A stretch of DNA of 64,000 nucleotides, from the NCBI RefSeq assembly GCF_014202115.1, contig NZ_JACHFW010000012.1, forward strand, positions 1 to 64,000, in the 5' to 3' direction. The notes beneath the pieces were generated by a model that was not told where the DNA came from, did not search any database, and saw nothing but the letters and a program-made list of their open reading frames with translations. This DNA is from Catenibacillus scindens. GTDB taxonomy: Bacteria; Bacillota; Clostridia; Lachnospirales; Lachnospiraceae. A program made the position numbers and the translations under genes. This document shows, in pieces, positions 1 through 7,160 of the stretch (positions are counted from its first letter, which is position 1; every line of letters starts with the position of its first letter).

Positions 1-65
1 CCAGAAATCCCAGCATAATACTACAAAATATGAATTTTTCAAGGTACTATAGGTACAGGGCACAA

Positions 66-380
66 CTAATTATATAGTTTCGACCCCAACATCATATGAA
101 TTCCACAATTACAGTGATCTAATACATATGGAGAATTCCAATAACTGCGCTCTGCTTCATAAGCCTGCATAATTGCATCTCGCTGAATATCATTGGCCAT
201 CTTAACACTGCTTGCGAATCTGCGAAGATCGGCTCCACATGATGCGCCATGATACGGATACATGCGAAGAAACTTCTCCTGACGCGCATCAAATGCTGCA
301 CGCTTACCATCAAAATACTGACGCATTAATCCGCTCTGGCGATTTTTTTCTGTTAATTCTCTTTCCAAAATATTCTGCAT
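66..380 (-). CDS. hypothetical protein, 104 aa
   Basis: The start at 380 has a good ribosome site (GAGGTG, 7-8 bases before ATG). The protein is basic and probably helical at the N-terminus (about residues 1-60), with a Cys/His-containing tail (HCNCGIH near residues 88-95) that might bind metal. I recognise no family. It is the last gene of the leftward island genes and lies about 300 bases after the Gly-rich membrane protein, so it may have its own promoter. Its function is unknown; the island location is the only clue. Confidence 0.65.
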   Translation of the reverse strand: MQNILERELTEKNRQSGLMRQYFDGKRAAFDARQEKFLRMYPYHGASCGADLRRFASSVKMANDIQRDAIMQAYEAERSYWNSPYVLDHCNCGIHMMLGSKLYN

Positions 381-633
381 CTCTTTTCACCTCTTATTTA
401 TCCCGCCATTTTTACATTTCGAGTATTTGAGCGGATAATCGCTAACGGTCCTTCCATTCGGCAAGCATTACTGGGTTTGTTCTGAATTCTCTTCTCAAGC
501 ATTTTTATCATTCTCATTTCAGTTCTGCGGTTATATGTCTGATGCTTATTTCTATTGCTGCCATTCACAAAATTAATCCTCATTCTCCAGTTCCTCGTTT
601 TCCGATTTTTTTGTTTCTTCGTATCTAATTTCC

Positions 634-666
634 CCGGATGGAAGAAGTAGATCTCCTTCCATCCGG
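634..666 (-). terminator. hairpin downstream of the Gly-rich membrane protein gene
   Basis: Perfect 11-bp inverted repeat (CCGGATGGAAG at 634-644, CTTCCATCCGG at 656-666) directly after the stop at 675. There is no clean T-run, so it may be a processing or stability hairpin rather than a strong intrinsic terminator. The rest of 381-674 holds nothing I can support; a TTG-initiated frame across it lacks a ribosome site. Confidence 0.55.
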
Positions 667-674
667 TATTATAC

Positions 675-1016
675 TCAGGCGAACTTATCAACTACATCGT
701 ACAGGTTACTCTTAAGCTTCGAGGATATCGGGTACTTGCTGACCTTTGTCTTAATGCTTTCCTTTGATTCACCCTTACAGTAGAGTTCCTTAAGAACCCC
801 CTTTGCAATAGCATCAAATCCATATTCGGCGATACCATCTGCAATCACTCCGAGTACGCAGAGAGTCATAACGCCTCCTACAATTCCGCCCGGTCCAAGA
901 GCCGCAAGTGCGGTGGTAAGAGCTGCTGCTCCTGCCAAACCGGTAAGCTCAATAGCTACCATAAAAACAAGTCCGGGAACACCTAATGCTGCAATCTTCT
1001 TAATAATCTGATCCAT
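675..1016 (-). CDS. small Gly/Ala-rich hydrophobic protein, 113 aa
   Basis: The start is ATG at 1016, behind a GGAGG site; a longer frame from 1097 has no such site. Residues about 10-75 form a long hydrophobic, Gly/Ala-rich stretch with several GxxxG-like spacings, probably two membrane-spanning helices. A short charged C-terminal domain with many Lys residues follows. The composition resembles small pore- or holin-like proteins, but I cannot assign a family. It lies downstream of the island operon, behind that operon's terminator and next to a copy of the 15-base island motif, so separate transcription is likely. A membrane effector role is inference only. Confidence 0.65.
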   Translation of the reverse strand: MDQIIKKIAALGVPGLVFMVAIELTGLAGAAALTTALAALGPGGIVGGVMTLCVLGVIADGIAEYGFDAIAKGVLKELYCKGESKESIKTKVSKYPISSKLKSNLYDVVDKFA

Positions 1017-1139
1017 CTTGAAATCCTCCGTAATAATAATGTTTGATAATCTATGTTGTTCTTGGTACCGGCTCCTTTCAATCCGGTGGTGTTTCATCTG
1101 ATGGTGTTAATATACTCTGTTTCAACTTTTCGCTTTTTC

Positions 1140-1156
1140 AAAAAACCTACAAAAAA
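1140..1156. repeat. island motif copy 1 (AAAAAACCTACAAAA)
   Basis: One of three exact copies of a 15-base motif in this island (others at 9785 and 18575; a variant at 21464). It lies about 125 bases upstream of the start at 1016. It also provides the T-tract of the leftward terminator at 1151-1187, so part of its conservation may come from that role. Confidence 0.6.
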
Positions 1157-1187
1157 GAGGACCGACAGTTTGTATTTGCCAGTCCTC
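1151..1187 (-). terminator. intrinsic terminator of the leftward island operon
   Basis: In leftward RNA an 11-bp stem (1177-1187 with 1157-1167, two G-U pairs, 9-base loop) is followed immediately by six U. It lies just after the stop of the 466-aa gene at 1203, so it marks the end of the long operon that starts near 18.35 kb. Confidence 0.8.
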
Positions 1188-1202
1188 AAAACCGCTTGCT
1201 TA

Positions 1203-2603
1203 TCACAGCATTAAATTATCTATAAGCGATGCCATATTCATGCCCGCTCGATTGTCACTACTTGTCTTTGCCATAGTTGCCGAATACCGATGATCTCCGA
1301 AATATGTCCATTTATAATGCTTTCCATCATCAGTGATAACAAAACCCATACTTTCTAGCAACCTTCGCAATGAGCCACCTAAGGACTTATAGCCCTTAAG
1401 TGCTACTTTAATCTGCTCCCTTCTTTTAGCCGGAATATGTTCAAAGTTATTGTTCTCCAGCAAATCCATTACTATATGATCTCTACGGGTATCTTTCTGA
1501 ACATTCCGAGAATAATCTTCGAGAATCTCCAAAATTATCTCGCGTATCTCGCCTTCATAGAAATCAGCCTCTTCACCCATATAAATCAGCGGCTGCTTAT
1601 CTCTCGAAGCCAGGCGCATCCGCAATGCTTGGTTCTCAATTGTTAGTCTTTGGATTTCTCGGTTAAGCTCCTGATTGATTTCTTCCGTTTTACTTAACTG
1701 TTCTTCAAAAACCTCATACAATTCTGCATTTTCCTCCTCGAGGATTTTTCGATCCGAAAGAAGCATACCATTCTGAAAATGCAATTTTTCATTCTGTATA
1801 CCTTCCCAAGTGTCTATATCAAGACGCATGACTTGATTAGAAAATTCATAAACTGCATTCGTAATACGAGTCATCACCTGATCCGGATTTTCATTATTAA
1901 CACCTGACAGGTTGATCACTTTACGTTTCATATTTTTGTTTGGATAAATGATAATAGCTGTTCCATTTTTTCCCTCACAATCCAGCTGAGAGGCGTACGT
2001 TCCAAGTTCTACGGCATTACCCTCATATATGACATGCGCGACCCCTTGCAACTTAAATGCCAGTGCCGATAAGTCCACCGGGAAATCACCCTCCGGTTTC
2101 TTTGAAACAAACACAATAGGCAGCGCCAATGAAGCTCTGCCAAAAACGATATCATCAATATCGCCTTTATAAGAATCCAGACAATGTGCATCCTGATCAA
2201 CCGGCAAGCATCCATCTTCTCCTGCATATTCCCAGTATATTATTTGTTTTACAAAGAACGGCGGATAATAATTAGGATAAAAATCTGTTGTAAATTGGGT
2301 GGTTTCCAGCTCAACCCGAATTGTTATATACTTTTTATCGCAATTCAAAATAAAATCCGTCTTCCACAGACCATGCTCATCCTCTTTCTGGAAGCGTGAT
2401 GCTACTACTTCTTTTGGTGATAATTCATCGATTATTAGTTTCTTATCATCATCCTCCCAACTTGTCGAAAAGGATTCGCCGTCCCACTCCAGTGAATCAA
2501 ATTTATCGTATTTGCTTCCTTGGTTCCACTTTATAACCATCTCAACAAATGTTTTTTTGTCAAAACTTTCTTTTATCGGAAACTTTGTTGAATATGTAAT
2601 CAT
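1203..2603 (-). CDS. coiled-coil protein with possible HicA-like C-terminal domain, 466 aa
   Basis: The last gene of the leftward operon. Three parts are visible. Residues 1-240 form a mixed alpha/beta domain ending in a conserved-looking stretch (LPIVFVSK, then DLSALAFKLQGVAHVIYE). Residues about 260-330 are a Glu/Gln/Leu-rich coiled coil. A basic C-terminal domain (about 375-466) contains GGSLRRLLESMGF, DGKHYKW and TSSDNRAG. That tail recalls the HicA-like dsRBD fold, with a His in the glycine-His turn, but this is a resemblance read by eye. The N-terminal module is not one I can name. The position downstream of MYG1- and McrB-like genes suggests a sensor, adaptor or effector subunit. Confidence 0.75.
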   Translation of the reverse strand: MITYSTKFPIKESFDKKTFVEMVIKWNQGSKYDKFDSLEWDGESFSTSWEDDDKKLIIDELSPKEVVASRFQKEDEHGLWKTDFILNCDKKYITIRVELETTQFTTDFYPNYYPPFFVKQIIYWEYAGEDGCLPVDQDAHCLDSYKGDIDDIVFGRASLALPIVFVSKKPEGDFPVDLSALAFKLQGVAHVIYEGNAVELGTYASQLDCEGKNGTAIIIYPNKNMKRKVINLSGVNNENPDQVMTRITNAVYEFSNQVMRLDIDTWEGIQNEKLHFQNGMLLSDRKILEEENAELYEVFEEQLSKTEEINQELNREIQRLTIENQALRMRLASRDKQPLIYMGEEADFYEGEIREIILEILEDYSRNVQKDTRRDHIVMDLLENNNFEHIPAKRREQIKVALKGYKSLGGSLRRLLESMGFVITDDGKHYKWTYFGDHRYSATMAKTSSDNRAGMNMASLIDNLML

Positions 2604-2619
2604 CTCTTCACCGCCCCTA

Positions 2620-3432
2620 TTATTTTATCGACTTACAGCAGGCTTCTATAGCTGCCTCCTTCGTCTCTGTTCCAAGCAAATATCCATGCACGTGGCAAAA
2701 AGTAAGGCCAGGAATACCAGTAATCTCACTTAACTTATCTCGTTCACCCCTCCATTCTTCCGGGAAAGGTCTTTTACATTCCTGTGAATCTATTGCCTTC
2801 GGAATAGCCTGAGCATTGTATCCACCTCTTGGTGATGGATATATAACATAAACCGCATTAGACGGAATCAGTATTGCTTTCCATGGCATTCCTTTTGGGA
2901 GCACCACAATACCGTTTTGTTGCTGAGACAAACATTTTCTCACTGTCTGCTCTGCATGTTCAGTGCTATGCATGCTCTTGATCTCATTCTCAAGAATAAA
3001 CTTTGCCATATCCACAGCGCGGAAAAAACATTCATCAGAATCAACATCTTCGTCCCATTTAGGGTTGGCCTGTGTTATGGCTCGGCATAGCATATTGTTT
3101 CCGCCATTGTTGTCTTGTTGATCCAACGGCTGAACGAAAGATTCGTCAAATACTGCTGCTTCCTTCTGACTTACAAGCAGGCTTCCGTATTCCTTCCAAA
3201 GAAGGCCAAATGAAGCATACTGGACACCATTATCTCGAAATTGTCTTCTTGATCCATGATGATCAAACCGACCATCGCCAAGATCAAATACAAGTCCAGA
3301 ATAGCCCTCCGGTACAGAATTCTTCCTCTCGATATTTATTTGTGGATTCAGAATTTTCAACAGCGCTGCAGAAAAAACATCGTCTGTATGAAACCTTCCG
3401 TTATGGGTTATTGCTTCATTTGCTATCTTCAT
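2620..3432 (-). CDS. MYG1-like DHH phosphoesterase/exonuclease, 270 aa
   Basis: It matches the MYG1 (UPF0160) family along its length. The N-terminal metal motif is THNGRFHTDD (residues 9-18). D50 precedes the DHH at 57-59, a SFGLLWKEYG segment corresponds to the family's SSAGLVY-H-G region, and the C-terminus has the family signature (PFPEEWRGERDKLSEITGIPG). The metal ligands appear intact, so activity is plausible. Eukaryotic MYG1 is reported to be a 3'-5' RNA exonuclease; bacterial members are little studied. The gene follows the DUF2357-like gene by a few bases in the same operon, which is an unusual setting and implies a role in the island's nucleic-acid processing. Confidence 0.85.
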   Translation of the reverse strand: MKIANEAITHNGRFHTDDVFSAALLKILNPQINIERKNSVPEGYSGLVFDLGDGRFDHHGSRRQFRDNGVQYASFGLLWKEYGSLLVSQKEAAVFDESFVQPLDQQDNNGGNNMLCRAITQANPKWDEDVDSDECFFRAVDMAKFILENEIKSMHSTEHAEQTVRKCLSQQQNGIVVLPKGMPWKAILIPSNAVYVIYPSPRGGYNAQAIPKAIDSQECKRPFPEEWRGERDKLSEITGIPGLTFCHVHGYLLGTETKEAAIEACCKSIK

Positions 3433-3435
3433 TCA

Positions 3436-6400
3436 TTAATCGTCCTCATCTACACCTACTACCTCTATTGAGGCTGCCTTTTTATCACCATTCAAGTACA
3501 AATCAAGCGCATATGATAAATCGCTCATTTTCGAAAGGCTTTCAGGTTTGTTTAACTTAAATCTTATTGCCGGATTGATAGGGCTCTCTCTGCTCATATA
3601 ATCATCCAACGCACGTATTTCTCTTGCTAGTTTTTTTGAATCATCACTTCCCACTGCCAACAGGTTGAATCCATCAGCTCTGTCAGGATTCCTCAGTCGA
3701 AGAAAACTAAGCAGCGCAACCATATATGAAACATACATTTTTATTACTTTGCGATCTGGAGTATATGAATCACCTTGTTTCTCACAGCGATTAAGCATAC
3801 GTCTTATTCCGTTTATTGTATAATTTGTAATATCGTGCATGAATGACGGATCCACGTCATAAAACGCATAAACAAGATCAGAGTCAAAGCAGCACATTCT
3901 GCCCAATTCTCTCACCAAAGAATACATCCGTACACTATATGTATCTTGGTCAGCAGAATATCGAATCTCATTAATAATAACCCCTATTGCCGCCTTGTTT
4001 GTACCATTTCTAAGCAGCATATCAATCATTGCTTTCATTCGTGACTTATCATTAAAGCCTTCATAGCGTTTTACAAAACTATCTTGTATAACCTGCGGCG
4101 TATACCGTCCAATCGAGAACATAACCTGCAAACAATCACCGATAAAATAGCTCATTTGTTTTCCGGCGTTATCAATAAAGAAGCTTTCATCAATATCCTG
4201 ATGCTTAAAAATTCCTGCGATCTGTCCAATATATTTATATAAAGGCTGATCGACAAACCATTGTATGAAATCTCTTGCTTCAGGCAAGTCACTTAATACA
4301 ATATTCCTAAGCTTAAAGATGTTCCTATTCAAGAACTGATCTGTCTGCTTAATAGGATATGACTTATCATTATAACTGACATAATTTACCATATGTTTCT
4401 CTATGCTCGACTGAATCTTACTGAAGCTGTCTTTAGCTTCAGCAATTGCTAGAAGCACAATATCATCTGGTAAACGATTAGTCTCAGGTGGCCAAATGTT
4501 TAAAACATTTGACTTTCTGTCAGTATTGGCCCATTCAACGACAATCTCCTTGAATGCTGTTTCCCGCCTATTTACAGGTTTTAAAGTCAACTCGTAGCTG
4601 TTATCATATCCATATTTGTACCTTACAGATAAAGCCACTTCAACATCATGGTCAAGCGGAAAACTTTTATCTGTTATATAGGCATCTATCATTGTAGACT
4701 TACGGCTTATATCCTGCTTCACAAGCGGAAAACTAAACTCTTTTTCATTTGCCTTAAGTAGTAATCGTTCTTCAATGATATGCTCGTTGTCATCGCCCAT
4801 AACATCAAACGAGACATCATTACCAATCAACTCAAGTTCAGCATAATCTCCGTCTTTTATAACCTCAAGACTCAAATGTGGCAAGTATTCTGTCCAGGTA
4901 GGAAGATGTCTGTTAAGACGTTCCTTATAAATCAATGCCCCCTTTAAGATTTCATCACTGGAACTTTGATAAAGGGACAGATACTCTTGCTCATCCTCAT
5001 CGAAAACCATGTACAGGTCGTTCTCACGCTTTAGCTGATATAAAACATTTATCAGGATATCCGACAGAAAGATTATATGATTTGGCTTCTTGCTTGAATC
5101 AAATCTTCCATGTACTCTTGTCCAGAATTTTTTTATTTTATCCAACCACTTGTCGATACATTCACTGACAAGTTCTTCATCATAGGTAATTTGATAGACT
5201 ATCGTCTTGCCATCACTCTCAACAAACTGATTTGCATAACTATCTCTAAGCATTAACGCTTTAATGCTACCAGACCTGACAAACTGTGTCACCACATCTT
5301 TTGGAATACTAAAACCGTTTTTTTCCGCATACATAACCACATAATCTCGGCAAAATGCGTCTTCTGTAATATCATCGCCTTCCTCAATCTGTGGAAATGG
5401 TGGAAAATGATTACAAACATAACCATGAACTGCTTCTTCGCTATGAATCGTCATCATTCCAGCTGTAGCTGTGTCCCCTACGAAATCTAGGTACGCAAAG
5501 ATGCTGTCCTCATCAAAAGAGTATTCTGGATTGTTGAGCCAATAAGTTAATGCCGCAACACTACGCCACACCGGAAATGTCCTTGAAAACCAGGATCTAA
5601 CACACTGCTTCAGATTTTTCTGCAGAATCTCTTCCAGCGCATCAGGAACCAAATAAAAGAAATAATCATCTCTGTTAAGAATCACCTTATTATGTATATC
5701 TTCTAAGGCCATTCTTAACCCTTCATTATTCTGTTTAAAAACAGCATCATCTATTGTTGTTGTCTCATCAGCCTTATAATGAATTCCTCTGCTGCCACTT
5801 GGAAAAACACTAATATTACCATTTTCGTCCAGATATGAAACAGCATACTTTGATCCAAATGATGGAATAACAGTTCCCTCTGGATCCTCTATACCCAATA
5901 AATCCCCATTCGCAACAATATCAAAAGCTACTGAACCCTCTATGTGTTCAGCTTCCTTCTGTCTTTTCTCTTTATCAATATCAGCAAACGGAAACACTTT
6001 ATTTACCAAGAATGAGCAAATTGACCGAATGCCTGAAAGATCTGCGAACAATTGTATATCCGCCTTATTGGCGTCTTCTACGGTGATATTGATTGGGATT
6101 CCATGTTTGGCCTCAAGGTTATTGTTATCTGTACACTCCGTAAATGTAAGCGTCAGATGCATTTCCGCCTCCGATTGATTGATTCCATCAAGCGGCGCAT
6201 CATACATGGTAAGAGATATTGTGTTGCCGCTGCATCCCAACTCTATTACATAAGGAATCTGCCAGTGATAGCCTATTACATAGGCATTTTTCAAGTCACC
6301 AAGTCCCTCTAGCTTTATTCTGTTCTCGACAGCATAAACATCTTCATATGACAATATTTCTGCATTGAAAGCCAAGAAGACTGCTTTAACATACATTTGT

Positions 6401-7155
6401 AAAGCATTTTCCCATTGAGCCGCAAGTTTCTTGTCATATTTAGCCATGTCTAAATAAGCCCTCCAGATTACCGAATAATTCTTATCTGAGAGAAGGGCAT
6501 TATTGGCCTGATTATGATTTTTAGGATTAACATCTGCCAGAGGAGAGTTTCGCAACAGCTTTTTAATTCTAAGCAGCTGGGTCATCTGCGCACTATTAAT
6601 ATCATCATATCCTCCCACATTAATACCATAATTTATACGATCAGAAACACGACGCATAATCTGATGGTATAACATCATAGATACCTGGTTTTCTCTAATA
6701 TCGTAGCTATACTCATTAACCTGAGTAAGCATCTTATTCTTTCCTGCTAACTTTTCCTTTATTGTTTTACCTGGTTGCCGTCCCAGCCAGTTCATTGTTT
6801 TGGATCCAGTATTCTTAACTCTCTGAGGCATAACCATTTTATCTACTTTTACAATGTTGTGTCTCGGATTTGTAATAATCGTCTGCATCTGATCTCCGCA
6901 ATAAGAAACCATTTGCATCAGATCATCATACGGCAATGGGCGCTCTGCTTCTGATTCAAGCAGAGGTGCCACATGTTTAGTTGCATCAATCCAAAATTCT
7001 GAAAGGAATGCGTTATTCACCGGATCTCTTAAACTGGCACAATTACATACACTTTCTGCAGTCTGAAGCATGATCCACCATGCACCTTCTTTAGAAGGTG
7101 CATCGCTTGCAGCCAGCTGTTCAATTAGTCTGATTTCGCTGAGCTCTGGTGCCAT
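3436..7155 (-). CDS. DUF2357-like McrB-partner protein, 1239 aa
   Basis: The start is ATG at 7155 (GAGGAG eight bases upstream) rather than the GTG at 7164. The stop of the McrB-like gene is five bases away, indicating translational coupling. The N-terminal 200 residues resemble the DUF2357 region found in partners of McrB-type AAA proteins (HNIVKVDKMVM, then YSYDIRENQVSMMLYHQI). The remaining 1000 residues have scattered acidic and aromatic blocks, and I see no obvious PD-(D/E)XK core, so a C-terminal nuclease is not shown. It probably works with the preceding AAA protein as a large McrC-like subunit. The family call is moderate; the McrBC-like function is inferred from the pairing. Confidence 0.75.
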   Translation of the reverse strand: MAPELSEIRLIEQLAASDAPSKEGAWWIMLQTAESVCNCASLRDPVNNAFLSEFWIDATKHVAPLLESEAERPLPYDDLMQMVSYCGDQMQTIITNPRHNIVKVDKMVMPQRVKNTGSKTMNWLGRQPGKTIKEKLAGKNKMLTQVNEYSYDIRENQVSMMLYHQIMRRVSDRINYGINVGGYDDINSAQMTQLLRIKKLLRNSPLADVNPKNHNQANNALLSDKNYSVIWRAYLDMAKYDKKLAAQWENALQMYVKAVFLAFNAEILSYEDVYAVENRIKLEGLGDLKNAYVIGYHWQIPYVIELGCSGNTISLTMYDAPLDGINQSEAEMHLTLTFTECTDNNNLEAKHGIPINITVEDANKADIQLFADLSGIRSICSFLVNKVFPFADIDKEKRQKEAEHIEGSVAFDIVANGDLLGIEDPEGTVIPSFGSKYAVSYLDENGNISVFPSGSRGIHYKADETTTIDDAVFKQNNEGLRMALEDIHNKVILNRDDYFFYLVPDALEEILQKNLKQCVRSWFSRTFPVWRSVAALTYWLNNPEYSFDEDSIFAYLDFVGDTATAGMMTIHSEEAVHGYVCNHFPPFPQIEEGDDITEDAFCRDYVVMYAEKNGFSIPKDVVTQFVRSGSIKALMLRDSYANQFVESDGKTIVYQITYDEELVSECIDKWLDKIKKFWTRVHGRFDSSKKPNHIIFLSDILINVLYQLKRENDLYMVFDEDEQEYLSLYQSSSDEILKGALIYKERLNRHLPTWTEYLPHLSLEVIKDGDYAELELIGNDVSFDVMGDDNEHIIEERLLLKANEKEFSFPLVKQDISRKSTMIDAYITDKSFPLDHDVEVALSVRYKYGYDNSYELTLKPVNRRETAFKEIVVEWANTDRKSNVLNIWPPETNRLPDDIVLLAIAEAKDSFSKIQSSIEKHMVNYVSYNDKSYPIKQTDQFLNRNIFKLRNIVLSDLPEARDFIQWFVDQPLYKYIGQIAGIFKHQDIDESFFIDNAGKQMSYFIGDCLQVMFSIGRYTPQVIQDSFVKRYEGFNDKSRMKAMIDMLLRNGTNKAAIGVIINEIRYSADQDTYSVRMYSLVRELGRMCCFDSDLVYAFYDVDPSFMHDITNYTINGIRRMLNRCEKQGDSYTPDRKVIKMYVSYMVALLSFLRLRNPDRADGFNLLAVGSDDSKKLAREIRALDDYMSRESPINPAIRFKLNKPESLSKMSDLSYALDLYLNGDKKAASIEVVGVDEDD

Positions 7156-7160
7156 ATATA

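Noticed and set aside
398-691. Leftward frame of 97 codons starting with TTG inside the gene at 675-1016
   Set aside because: No ribosome site, start lies inside the preceding coding sequence, and the peptide lacks any recognisable pattern; it covers a hairpin and intergenic DNA.
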